64,000 nucleotides of DNA from Ruminococcus sp. (lineage in GTDB: Bacteria > Bacillota > Clostridia > Oscillospirales > Ruminococcaceae), in assembly GCA_029060305.1 (NCBI GenBank), contig JAIDUG010000004.1, positions 1 through 64,000 on the forward strand, in the 5' to 3' direction. The notes beneath the pieces were generated by a model that did not search any database, was not told the origin of the DNA, and saw only the letters and a program-made list of their open reading frames with translations. Both the position numbers and the translations under genes were made by a program. This document shows positions 28,692 to 37,050 of the stretch, in pieces. Each line of letters starts with the position of its first letter. Positions within the stretch are counted from its first letter, which is position 1.

Positions 28692-29969
28692 ATGGTTTAC
28701 ACAAAGAACGAAATTCTTCAATATATTGAGGAAAACGACGTAAAATTCGTAAAGCTCACTTTCTGCGACATAAACGGCAAACTTAAAAATATATCTGTTC
28801 TTTCTTCTGAACTCTCCGCCGTATTTGAACACGGTACAAGAATTACTGCAAAGAAGATTCAGGGATTTTCGACAGCGGACGGAAAAGACTTGTTTCTGTT
28901 TCCCGACCCTAATACCATGACCGTACTTCCGTGGAGACCTCAGCAGGGGCGTGTTATCAGAATGTTCTGTTATATAAAGTACGCTGACGGTACGAATTTC
29001 GAGGGGGACGGAAGATATTTTCTGAAAAATGCCGTCAAGACTGCACTTTCAAAAGGTTACTGTTTCCGTTTCGGAACGTCATGCGAGTTCTGCATTTTCA
29101 GAACAGACGAAAACGGTATTCCTACTAAAGTCCCCCACGATTACGCCGGTTACTGCGATATAGCCCCCGACGATAAAGGCGAAAATATCCGTCGTGATGT
29201 ATGTCTCACACTTGAACAAATGGGCATACACCCAATATCTTCACGTCATGAAAGCGGTAACGGTCAGCACGAAATAGACTTCAATCCGGCATCTGCACTC
29301 AAATCAGCCGATACTTTTCTGAGTTTCAAGTCTGCTGTAAAGTCCGTTGCAAGACAGCACGGTGTACACGCAAGTTTTATGCCAAAACCTTTACGAAACG
29401 ACTGCGGAAACGGTATGCATATAAGTTTCAGCATATTCAGGGACAGTGAATCATTCAGCAGTGGTATTCCCGAAAACAATTCCCTGCTTCACGAAAACGT
29501 TGCTTCAGGTATTATGAAACATATCCGTGAATTTACGATTTTCACAAATTCCACCGTCAACTCATACAGCCGTCTCGGAGAGTTTTCCGCACCACGCAAC
29601 ATAGTATGGTCTAAAAATGAAAATGACCAGTTAATCAGAATGGACGACAGTGAATCTCCTGTTGTTCTGAGAGTTGCCGACTGTGCGTGCAATCCCTATT
29701 ACGTGTTCGGACTCATTATATATTCTGCCCTTGACGGTATCGAAAATGACCTCAGACTTCCTGCTGAGAATTACTGTTCCGGCGAAAAGCTTCCCTCTGA
29801 TATTTCGGAAGCCATAAAACTTTCAGAAAACTCAGAATTTCTGAAAAAGTATATTCCTGAAAAAATTCTTTCAACTATACTTGCTGAACGCCGTGCGGAA
29901 TGGAAAGAATATTCATCAGCATATGACAAGGAAGCGTTTGAAGATAAAAAATATTTCTACAGTCTGTAA
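28692..29969 (+). CDS. Degenerate GlnA-like protein (probable pseudo-GS)
   Basis: A 425-residue protein with the type I glutamine synthetase fold. It keeps one metal site (E132, E187, E194), the His of GNGMH (H243), R294, R316 and R327. Aligned by eye to Salmonella GS, it has lost metal ligands E129 (S130) and E357 (V325), the flap Glu E327 (S299, with a one-residue deletion), and the nucleotide/substrate residues R337, R339 and R355 (N309, N311, P323). Normal catalysis looks unlikely. It sits 13 bases after gltD and 13 before the ANTAR regulator, suggesting a sensing or regulatory job. A gamma-glutamyl ligase with a different substrate is the alternative. Confidence 0.8.
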   Translation: MVYTKNEILQYIEENDVKFVKLTFCDINGKLKNISVLSSELSAVFEHGTRITAKKIQGFSTADGKDLFLFPDPNTMTVLPWRPQQGRVIRMFCYIKYADGTNFEGDGRYFLKNAVKTALSKGYCFRFGTSCEFCIFRTDENGIPTKVPHDYAGYCDIAPDDKGENIRRDVCLTLEQMGIHPISSRHESGNGQHEIDFNPASALKSADTFLSFKSAVKSVARQHGVHASFMPKPLRNDCGNGMHISFSIFRDSESFSSGIPENNSLLHENVASGIMKHIREFTIFTNSTVNSYSRLGEFSAPRNIVWSKNENDQLIRMDDSESPVVLRVADCACNPYYVFGLIIYSALDGIENDLRLPAENYCSGEKLPSDISEAIKLSENSEFLKKYIPEKILSTILAERRAEWKEYSSAYDKEAFEDKKYFYSL

Positions 29970-29982
29970 CGGGGGTCTGCTT

Positions 29983-30564
29983 TTGGAAAACGTTATTATA
30001 ATTTCAAGCAGTAAAAGTGCAGGCGATACGCTGTCAAACTTTATACGTGAAGATTTCCGCTGTAATGTAAGAAACGCTGAATCCGCACAGATTGCCAAAG
30101 ATATTTTCAATACAAATGCACTTTGTGACCTTGCTATGATATACTCACCACTGTCAGACGACAGCGGTCTTTCACTTGCCGAATATATTGTTGAAAATAC
30201 TGCTTCTAACTGTATTCTGATTTCAAAATCCGAAAATATCGAAAAATTCCGTGAACGTGCCGAAAATATCGGTATTATCACTATCGGCAGACCATTCAAT
30301 AAAAGTTTCCTGTATCAGACGGTCAAGACAATTGAAATAGCTATGAACCGTTCATACAAGCTGTATGAGGAAACAGTGAGACTTGAACGGAAAATCGACG
30401 AAATACGCACCATTGACAAAGCAAAATTTATGCTTATGGAATACAGGCATATGACAGAAAACGAGGCTCACACTTATCTTGAACAGTATGCTATGAACAG
30501 ACGAAAGAAAAAAGTTATATCAGCATCTGAGATAATTGATAAAATCAATGAACAATATTTATAA
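29983..30564 (+). CDS. ANTAR-domain RNA-binding antitermination regulator
   Basis: The start is taken as TTG 29983 (MENVIIISSSKSAG) behind GGGGG, just after the GS-like gene; earlier in-frame codons lie inside that gene. Residues 1-115 are a receiver-like fold, but the phosphoacceptor Asp position reads Tyr (DLAMIYSPLSDD), so phosphorylation control is unlikely. Residues about 130-193 are an ANTAR domain (ERKIDEIRTIDKAKFMLMEY, then MTENEAHTYLEQYAMNRRKK). ANTAR proteins bind RNA hexaloop hairpins and prevent termination. Two leaders with such hairpins flank this block, making it the obvious binder. Confidence 0.88.
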   Translation: MENVIIISSSKSAGDTLSNFIREDFRCNVRNAESAQIAKDIFNTNALCDLAMIYSPLSDDSGLSLAEYIVENTASNCILISKSENIEKFRERAENIGIITIGRPFNKSFLYQTVKTIEIAMNRSYKLYEETVRLERKIDEIRTIDKAKFMLMEYRHMTENEAHTYLEQYAMNRRKKKVISASEIIDKINEQYL

Positions 30565-30579
30565 AAGGCGGTAATATTT

Positions 30580-31998
30580 ATGTTTGACGAACTGCACGAA
30601 GAATGTGGAGTGTTCGGAATATACGAAAAAAAGACAGCTGACGTTGCTTCATCGGTATATTTCGGACTGTACGCACTACAGCACAGAGGTCAGGAAAGTT
30701 GTGGTATTGCAGTATGTGACGACGGAGTTTTCAGTCACAAAAAAGCTGACGGTCTTGTATCGGAAGTTTTCAGCAGAGAAGAACTCGACAGACTGGGAAA
30801 AGGTAATATAGCAGTCGGTCACGTAAGGTACTCAACAACAGGCGGTAAAAATCATAACAATATACAGCCGTTGGTAATACGTCACGTAAAGGGCAACCTT
30901 GCACTTGCACACAACGGAAACCTTATAAACGCTGAGGAAATACGTAGGGACTTTGAGTTATCGGGAGCTATATTCCACGGAACTTCTGATACAGAATCTA
31001 TCGCATACTCAATCGTCCGTGAACGTCTTTCGTGCGGTTCAACTGAAGAAGCTGTTGAACGTGCGATACCACATATCAGAGGTGCTTATTCGTGCATACT
31101 TATGACCGCAACAAAACTTATTGCATTCCGTGACCCCGACGGTTTCAGACCGTTGTGCATAGGTGAAACTTCTGACAGTGCTTATGTGGTTGCTTCAGAA
31201 TCGTGTGCGTTGGACAGCGTAGGTGCAAAATTTGTACGTGATGTCAAGGCAGGTGAAATAGTTGTAATAAGTGAAAACGGCATACAGTCAATCACTACAC
31301 ACTGCGGTAAAAAACAGAATATCTGTATATTTGAGTATATATATTTTGCACGTCCGGATTCTGTGATTGAGAGAAAATCCGTTCACCGTGCAAGAGTAAC
31401 CGCCGGAAAAATCCTTGCTGAAACAAGTCCGGTTGATGCGGATATAGTAATAGGCGTACCCGATTCGGGACTTGATGCCGGAATGGGTTATGCTCAGGCA
31501 AGCGGTATACCTTACGGAACAGGTTTTATAAAAAACAAGTATATCGGAAGAAGTTTCATACAGCCGTCGCAGAATCAGCGTGAAAGTGCAGTCCGCATAA
31601 AACTTAACGTGATACGTGAGACAGTTCAGGGAAAACGTGTTGTAATGATTGACGACTCAATAGTCCGTGGTACTACCTGTGCGAGAATAGTAAATCTTTT
31701 GCGTGAAGCAGGTGCGAAAGAAGTCCACGTGCGAATATCATCACCGCCGTTTCTGCATACGTGCCATTTCGGAACAGACATAGATTCAGAAGAAAACCTC
31801 ATCGCCTGCAAATACAGAAATATCAACGAAATAGCAAATTTCATAGGTGCTGACAGTCTGGCATATCTTCCTGTCGAAAAACTCGGCAGACTTATTGACA
31901 GCAAGAATTTCTGTAAAGGCTGTTTTACAGGAAACTATCCGCTTGACATTTCGGGAGCAGGCAGTAAAAACAAATTCGACGAAAAAATTCATAAGTAA
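30580..31998 (+). CDS. purF: Amidophosphoribosyltransferase
   Basis: First committed step of purine synthesis: PRPP plus glutamine to phosphoribosylamine. The N-terminal class II amidotransferase domain starts after a short propeptide at the Cys of HEECGVFGIYE (C9). The phosphoribosyltransferase domain has the PRPP loop VVMIDDSIVRGTTC near residue 355. Cys residues suited to the 4Fe-4S cluster of Bacillus-type PurF are present (HTCHFGTD, FCKGCFTG). It is 472 aa. Its position in the GOGAT operon rather than with other pur genes links purine synthesis to nitrogen supply. Confidence 0.93.
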   Translation: MFDELHEECGVFGIYEKKTADVASSVYFGLYALQHRGQESCGIAVCDDGVFSHKKADGLVSEVFSREELDRLGKGNIAVGHVRYSTTGGKNHNNIQPLVIRHVKGNLALAHNGNLINAEEIRRDFELSGAIFHGTSDTESIAYSIVRERLSCGSTEEAVERAIPHIRGAYSCILMTATKLIAFRDPDGFRPLCIGETSDSAYVVASESCALDSVGAKFVRDVKAGEIVVISENGIQSITTHCGKKQNICIFEYIYFARPDSVIERKSVHRARVTAGKILAETSPVDADIVIGVPDSGLDAGMGYAQASGIPYGTGFIKNKYIGRSFIQPSQNQRESAVRIKLNVIRETVQGKRVVMIDDSIVRGTTCARIVNLLREAGAKEVHVRISSPPFLHTCHFGTDIDSEENLIACKYRNINEIANFIGADSLAYLPVEKLGRLIDSKNFCKGCFTGNYPLDISGAGSKNKFDEKIHK

Positions 31999-32016
31999 AA
32001 AGAGAGGGATATTTTT

Positions 32017-33594
32017 ATGTGTACAATTATGGGTTACTGCGGTAACGGCGACGGTATGAAGAAAGTTACAAGAGGACTTGAAGCTACCGTTTCAAGAGGT
32101 CCTGACGACTGCCGTATTATTGATTTGAAAGACGGTGTACTCGGTTTTCAGCGACTTTCGATTATGGGACTTACTCCCGAGGGTATGCAACCTTTTGAAC
32201 TTGACGGAAACTATGCAGTATGCAACGGTGAAATATATGGTTTTCTTCCTGTAAGGGAAAAGCTGATACAAAAAGGCTATAAATTCAGAAGTGACAGTGA
32301 CTGCGAAGTCCTTTTACCGCTTTACAGGGAAATGGGCGTTGATATGTTCGCAACCCTTGACGCTGAGTTTGCGTGCATAATATACGACAGTAAAGAACAC
32401 GAATTTATTGTCGCACGTGACCCTATCGGAATACGTCCGCTTTACTACGGTTACGACAACGGAAATATAGTCTTTGCAAGTGAACCGAAAAATCTTGTAG
32501 GAATTGTTGACGGAATAAAACCTTTCCCGACAGGTCATTACTACAAAAACGGCGAATTTATTTGTTACTGCGACGTTACGGAAGTAAAGGAAGTTATACA
32601 CGATGACCTTGAAACAGTATGCAGAAACATTCACGACAAACTCATTGCAGGTATTGAAAAGAGACTTTCCGCTGATGCGAATGTAGGCTTTCTGCTTTCC
32701 GGCGGACTTGATTCCTCGCTTGTATGTGCAGTCGCTCAGCAGAAAAGCAACAAGCCTATAAGGACTTTCGCAATAGGTATGAATACCGATGCTATAGATT
32801 TACGTTATGCAAAACAGGTTGCTGACTACATTCACAGTGACCACACGGAAGTTATCATAACAAAAGATGATGTTCTTGAATCTCTTGATACAGTAATAAA
32901 AATACTTGCGACTTACGATATAACCACTATTCGTGCAAGTATGGGAATGTATCTACTTTGTAAAGCTATCCACGAACAGACAGATATACGTGTACTTCTG
33001 ACAGGCGAAATCTCAGACGAACTTTTCGGATATAAGTATACAGACTTTGCACCAGATGCTGAAGAATTTCAGAAAGAATCCGTAAAGAGAGTTAAAGAGT
33101 TACATATGTATGACGTTCTGAGGGCTGACAGATGTATTTCCGTGAACTCCCTTGAAGCAAGAGTACCTTTCGGCGATTTGGATTTTGTAAAATATGTAAT
33201 GTCAATCGACCCTGAAATGAAACTCAACAAGTACAACAAGGGAAAATACCTGCTCCGTCATGCTTTCGAGGGAGACTATCTGCCACACGATATTCTTTAC
33301 CGTGAAAAAGCTGCATTTTCTGACGCTGTAGGTCATTCAATGGTTGACTACCTCAAAGAGTATGCAGAAAACTACTATTCAGATGAAGAATTTAAAACAT
33401 TGTCCGTAAAATATTCACACGCCACACCGTTCACAAAAGAATCGCTGTTATACCGTGAAATCTTTGAGAAGTACTATCCTAATCAAAGTGAAATGATAGT
33501 TGACTTCTGGATGCCTAACAAAAACTGGAACGGCTGTAATGTAAATGACCCCTCTGCAAGAGTTCTCTCAAACTACGGTGACAGCGGAGTTTGA
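32017..33594 (+). CDS. asnB: Asparagine synthetase B (glutamine hydrolysing)
   Basis: Makes asparagine from aspartate, ATP and glutamine. Cys2 right after the initiator Met (MCTIMGYCGNG) is the amidotransferase nucleophile, followed by ATVSRGPDDC, LGFQRLSIMG and the VCNGEIYG segment. The synthetase domain carries the PP-loop LLSGGLDSSLV near residue 228 and LTGEISDELFGYKY near residue 328. At 525 aa it is close to E. coli AsnB. Last gene of the gltB operon, 18 bases after purF. Confidence 0.95.
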   Translation: MCTIMGYCGNGDGMKKVTRGLEATVSRGPDDCRIIDLKDGVLGFQRLSIMGLTPEGMQPFELDGNYAVCNGEIYGFLPVREKLIQKGYKFRSDSDCEVLLPLYREMGVDMFATLDAEFACIIYDSKEHEFIVARDPIGIRPLYYGYDNGNIVFASEPKNLVGIVDGIKPFPTGHYYKNGEFICYCDVTEVKEVIHDDLETVCRNIHDKLIAGIEKRLSADANVGFLLSGGLDSSLVCAVAQQKSNKPIRTFAIGMNTDAIDLRYAKQVADYIHSDHTEVIITKDDVLESLDTVIKILATYDITTIRASMGMYLLCKAIHEQTDIRVLLTGEISDELFGYKYTDFAPDAEEFQKESVKRVKELHMYDVLRADRCISVNSLEARVPFGDLDFVKYVMSIDPEMKLNKYNKGKYLLRHAFEGDYLPHDILYREKAAFSDAVGHSMVDYLKEYAENYYSDEEFKTLSVKYSHATPFTKESLLYREIFEKYYPNQSEMIVDFWMPNKNWNGCNVNDPSARVLSNYGDSGV

Positions 33595-33622
33595 TTATTA
33601 TATAATTATTTTTTATAAGCCC

Positions 33623-33652
33623 TTGACAAGTACGTTGCATATATGATATAAT
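33623..33652 (+). promoter_or_regulatory. Consensus promoter of the znu operon
   Basis: TTGACA (33623-33628), 18-base spacer, TATAAT (33647-33652). Confidence 0.8.
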
Positions 33653-33706
33653 CTGAATTTGAGAATGGTTTTCATTTTCGGTTGTATCATGCAACGTACT
33701 TTTTTT
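33628..33706 (+). terminator. Terminator whose loop contains the next promoter
   Basis: AAGTACGTTGCAT (33628-33640) and ATGCAACGTACTT (33689-33701) form a perfect 13-pair stem, with a T-run at 33700-33706. The 48-base loop holds the -10 box and start site of the znu promoter, and the left arm lies in the promoter spacer. Read-through RNA from asnB carries both arms and should terminate; RNA started at the znu promoter lacks the left arm and should not. Confidence 0.7.
33661..33679 (+). promoter_or_regulatory. Candidate metal-repressor operator
   Basis: GAGAATG-GTTTT-CATTTTC is an inverted repeat (6 of 7 positions) at the predicted start of transcription. Its AATG/CATT core resembles Fur/Zur-family boxes, which fits a metal-uptake operon. 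Which metalloregulator binds is not shown by the sequence. Confidence 0.45.
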
Positions 33707-33725
33707 CTGAGGAGGAATTTTTATT

Positions 33726-34667
33726 ATTTACAAAATCTTTGCAATCATATGCTGTATGGTTCTGCTGTGCGGTTGCGGAAAAGTTCCCGAAAAAAGCGAC
33801 AAAATAAATATAGTATGTACGGTTTTTTCCGAATACGACTGGGTACGTCAGATTCTCGGAAGTCATGAAAATGACTTTGAAATAACATACTTGCTTTCAA
33901 ACGGTTCTGATATGCATAGTTACCAGCCTACAATTGACGACATTATAAAAATTTCATCTTGTGACCTTTTTATATATATCGGCGGTGAATCGGACAAATG
34001 GACGGAAGAAGCTGTAAGTCAGTCCCAAAACAAGAACATAAAAACAATCAGTCTGCTTGAAAGTCTCGGAAGTTCGGCAAAAGAAGAAGAAATAAAAGAG
34101 GGTATGCAAGGTGACATTGAGGAAGAAGCAGAATACGACGAACATATATGGCTGTCTCTCGGAAACGCTGAAACTCTCTGTACAGCAATTGCAGAGGAAA
34201 TATATTCCCTCGACCCCGAAAACAAATCCGACTATCAGAATAACTTGTCGGCATACTGTGAAAAACTTGAAACGTTAAATACTGAATATAAAGAAAGTCT
34301 TTCGGCAGTGACAAATAAAACGCTTATTTTCGGAGACAGATTCCCTTTCCGCTATCTCGTTGACGATTATGGTCTTGACTATTATGCAGTATTTTCCGGT
34401 TGCAGTGCGGAAACAGAAGCAAGTTTTGAAACGATAACTTTCCTTGCCGACAAAATCGACGAATTGAATGTTGATACAGTTTTCACTATAGACGGTTCTG
34501 ACGACAAAATAGCAAAAGCTATTATTTCGGGTACTGACGGAAAAAATCAGAAAATTTCACGTCTTGACTCAATACAGTCAGTGACGGAAAAACAGGTACA
34601 AAACGGCGTGACGTACATTTCGATAATGAAATCAAACCTTGATATTCTGAAAGAGGCTTTATTATGA
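33726..34667 (+). CDS. Metal ABC transporter substrate-binding lipoprotein
   Basis: ZnuA-type (cluster A-I) solute-binding protein. The first plain ATG (33756, MVLLCGCGK) would cut the signal peptide short and has no ribosome site. In the same frame the upstream codons encode IYKIFAIICCMVLLCGC, a full lipoprotein signal, and a strong GAGGAGG site (33709-33715) lies 7-10 bases before ATT codons at 33723 and 33726. An ATT start is therefore proposed. Metal-ligand His residues are in DMHSYQP and DEHIWLS. The usual His-rich loop is replaced by an acidic one (about residues 118-135). Zn or Mn uptake is expected. Confidence 0.85.
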   Translation: MYKIFAIICCMVLLCGCGKVPEKSDKINIVCTVFSEYDWVRQILGSHENDFEITYLLSNGSDMHSYQPTIDDIIKISSCDLFIYIGGESDKWTEEAVSQSQNKNIKTISLLESLGSSAKEEEIKEGMQGDIEEEAEYDEHIWLSLGNAETLCTAIAEEIYSLDPENKSDYQNNLSAYCEKLETLNTEYKESLSAVTNKTLIFGDRFPFRYLVDDYGLDYYAVFSGCSAETEASFETITFLADKIDELNVDTVFTIDGSDDKIAKAIISGTDGKNQKISRLDSIQSVTEKQVQNGVTYISIMKSNLDILKEALL

Positions 34668-35377
34668 GTAAAAGAATTATCTGTAAAAACGCTTCTCTCG
34701 GCTACGAGGACGGCGTTGTAACCGAAAACCTGAATTTCACGGTAAATTCCGGTGACTATCTGTGTATTCTCGGTGAAAACGGTTCGGGAAAAAGTACGCT
34801 GATTAAGGCACTCTTAGGACTTCGCCCCCCTGTAAGCGGTGAAATAAAATGGGAAGAATTTTCCGCACGTGAAATAGGTTACCTGCCACAACAAACTCCT
34901 GTACAAAGAGACTTCCCTGCCTCAGTACGTGAAATAGTGCTTTCGGGCTGTCTTGCAAGGTGCGGTCTGCGACCTTTCTACAACAAAGCTGACAGGAAAC
35001 TTGCGGAAGACAATATGAAACAGTTGCACATTGAAAACCTTGCGGACAGATGTTACAGAGAACTTTCGGGCGGTCAGCAACAGAGGGTGCTTCTTGCACG
35101 TGCATTGTGTGCGACAAGCGAAATGTTACTGCTTGACGAGCCGGTCACCGGACTTGACCCGAAAGCTCAGAACGATTTATATGAACTGATAGCAAGTCTT
35201 AACCGAAAAGGTATTACAATTATAATGGTTTCGCACGATATAGGGTCGTCACTGAAATACGCCTCGCACATACTCCACATAGCAAAAAAACAACTGTTTT
35301 TCGGCACTGTCAATGAATACATAAACAGCAAGACGGGACGGGATTTTATTGAAACGGAGGGTGGTTTTAATGTTTGA
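34664..35377 (+). CDS. Metal ABC transporter ATP-binding protein
   Basis: A 237-residue ABC ATPase of the ZnuC/MntB type. Walker A (GENGSGKSTL, near residue 38), Q-loop (YLPQQTP), signature (LSGGQQQRV), Walker B (LLLDEPVTGLD) and switch His (MVSHD) are all present. It overlaps the binding-protein gene by 4 bases (ATGA), showing translational coupling, and energises the permease encoded next. Confidence 0.95.
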   Translation: MSKRIICKNASLGYEDGVVTENLNFTVNSGDYLCILGENGSGKSTLIKALLGLRPPVSGEIKWEEFSAREIGYLPQQTPVQRDFPASVREIVLSGCLARCGLRPFYNKADRKLAEDNMKQLHIENLADRCYRELSGGQQQRVLLARALCATSEMLLLDEPVTGLDPKAQNDLYELIASLNRKGITIIMVSHDIGSSLKYASHILHIAKKQLFFGTVNEYINSKTGRDFIETEGGFNV

Positions 35378-36212
35378 AAAATTGCAGTATTACTTTGAAT
35401 TTCCTATAGTAAGGTATGCCCTTATAGTCGGACTGCTTGTTTCGCTGTGTGCCTCACTGCTCGGAGTAACTCTTGTACTGAAAAGATTTTCTTTCATAGG
35501 AGACGGACTTTCACACGTTGCTTTCGGTGCAATGGCTGTTGCGACGGTCACAAGCATATCAAATCAGATGTTTATTATTCTGCCTGTTACCGTACTGTCG
35601 GCTGTGCTTATACTCCGGACAGGAAGAAACACTAAAATCCGTGGAGATGCGTCAACCGCTATGATTTCCGTAGGAGCGTTGGCAATGGGATATATGCTTA
35701 TAAATATGTTCTCAAAGTCCGCAAACGTCGCCGGTGATGTATGTAGTACGCTTTTCGGTTCAACTTCAATCCTCACTCTTGACAAAAAAGAAGTATGGTT
35801 ATGTATAGGACTTTCCGCTGTAGTATTGTGTGTTTTCGTACTTTTCTACAATAAACTTTTCGCAGTTACTTTCGACGAAAATTTTTCAAAGGCTACCGGA
35901 ATAAACGCAGACCTTTACAATCTGATTATCGCTGTTATAACCGCCCTTATAATCGTACTTGCAATGAGCCTTGTCGGGTCTCTGCTTATTTCCGCACTGA
36001 TAATTTTTCCCTCAATTACTGCAATGCGTATTTTCAAGAGTTTCAGAAGTGTAATAATCTGTTCAGCCGTGATTTCCGTAGTATGTGCCGGAAGTGGTTT
36101 TATAGTATCGTTGCTTTGCGGAACGCCTGTCGGTGCTACAATAGTTTCTGCAAATATAGTTGTTTTCTTTGTTTTCAACGCAATATCATGTTTTTCCGGC
36201 AAAAATAAATGA
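35370..36212 (+). CDS. Metal ABC transporter permease
   Basis: The start is taken at ATG 35370 (MFEKLQYYFEF), after GGAGGGTGG; an upstream in-frame ATG lacks a site. The 280-residue protein has about eight predicted transmembrane helices with the family pattern GDGLSHVAFGAM near residue 43 and the SLVGSLLISALIIFPS helix. It overlaps the ATPase gene by 8 bases. ZnuB/MntC-type channel; Zn versus Mn cannot be told from sequence. Confidence 0.93.
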   Translation: MFEKLQYYFEFPIVRYALIVGLLVSLCASLLGVTLVLKRFSFIGDGLSHVAFGAMAVATVTSISNQMFIILPVTVLSAVLILRTGRNTKIRGDASTAMISVGALAMGYMLINMFSKSANVAGDVCSTLFGSTSILTLDKKEVWLCIGLSAVVLCVFVLFYNKLFAVTFDENFSKATGINADLYNLIIAVITALIIVLAMSLVGSLLISALIIFPSITAMRIFKSFRSVIICSAVISVVCAGSGFIVSLLCGTPVGATIVSANIVVFFVFNAISCFSGKNK

Positions 36213-36233
36213 CCCCTGCAAAAGAGGTCATTT
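36207..36233. terminator. Bidirectional terminator between znu operon and relQ
   Basis: AAATGACC / GGTCATTT stem (36207-36214, 36226-36233), with T-rich flank on one side and A-rich on the other. Confidence 0.75.
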
Positions 36234-36239
36234 TACCTG

Positions 36240-36935
36240 TCAACCTAAATCGTTTATTTCCATAAAGATTCTCTGCATCTGCAAATCGGTTTCCGCAATT
36301 CTTTCCGCACAGTCTTTGAGTTGTTCGGAGATTTCCGGAGTAATTGAAGCTGACGGTTTATATTTGAGCTGATGTTCAAGACTTGCCCAGAAGTCCATAG
36401 CAATGGTTCTGATTTGAATTTCAACAGGTGCATAGTTTTTCTTTGTTGAAAGATACACCGGAACGTTGACAATGAGATGATAACTCCTGTAACCGCTCGG
36501 CTTGGGCTTTTTTATGTAGTCTTTCTGTTTTATCACTGTAAAGTCGTCTCTGCGACAAAGCATTTCAACTATTGCATAAATATCACTTATGTAACAGCAG
36601 GTAACACGTATTCCGGCAATATCAAGCAGATTTTTACGTGCAGAATTTGCAGTCAGCGGAAGGTCTTTTTTCTGAAGTTTTCCTATTATCGACTGCGGAG
36701 ATTTCAGACGGCTTTCTATATTGTGGATAGGATTACGCTGAAACTTCACGCTAAACTCGCTGTCAAGAATATTGAGGTAGGTTTTTACAACCTCTATCGC
36801 AGAATCGTAAAGGTGAGAGAGCTCAAGAAAATCAAGAAACAACTCAGAAACTCTTTCTTTCACAGAATCGGGATTCTGATTGGCAAGCACAGGGAGATTG
36901 TCGAAAACTTCGTCTAACATTCCTATTTCACTCAT
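36240..36935 (-). CDS. Small alarmone synthetase (RelQ type)
   Basis: A 231-residue GTP pyrophosphokinase without hydrolase or TGS domains. Recognisable synthetase motifs: IESRLKSPQSIIGKLQKK near residue 70, DIAGIRVTCCYISDIY near residue 105, KPSGYRSYHLIV near residue 144 and VEIQIRTIAMDFWASLEHQL near residue 175. It transfers pyrophosphate from ATP to GTP/GDP to make (p)ppGpp. A C-terminal helix may drive tetramer formation, as in RelQ of Bacillus. Confidence 0.92.
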   Translation of the reverse strand: MSEIGMLDEVFDNLPVLANQNPDSVKERVSELFLDFLELSHLYDSAIEVVKTYLNILDSEFSVKFQRNPIHNIESRLKSPQSIIGKLQKKDLPLTANSARKNLLDIAGIRVTCCYISDIYAIVEMLCRRDDFTVIKQKDYIKKPKPSGYRSYHLIVNVPVYLSTKKNYAPVEIQIRTIAMDFWASLEHQLKYKPSASITPEISEQLKDCAERIAETDLQMQRIFMEINDLG

Positions 36936-36974
36936 GAATAATCAATCCTTTCCGCAAGAAAATATATTAATAAT

Positions 36975-37003
36975 ATTTTAGTACAATCTTACAGAAAAAT
37001 CAA
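36975..37003 (-). promoter_or_regulatory. Predicted promoter of the small alarmone synthetase
   Basis: Minus strand TTGATT (37003-36998), 17 bases, TAAAAT (36980-36975). Confidence 0.65.
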
Positions 37004-37050
37004 GTCTTTTCTGTATATTTTCACCTGAATTTCATATAAGGAGCAATATT

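Noticed and set aside
36477-36917. 146-codon frame antisense to the small alarmone synthetase
   Set aside because: No ribosome site and no recognisable motifs; explained by the minus-strand gene.
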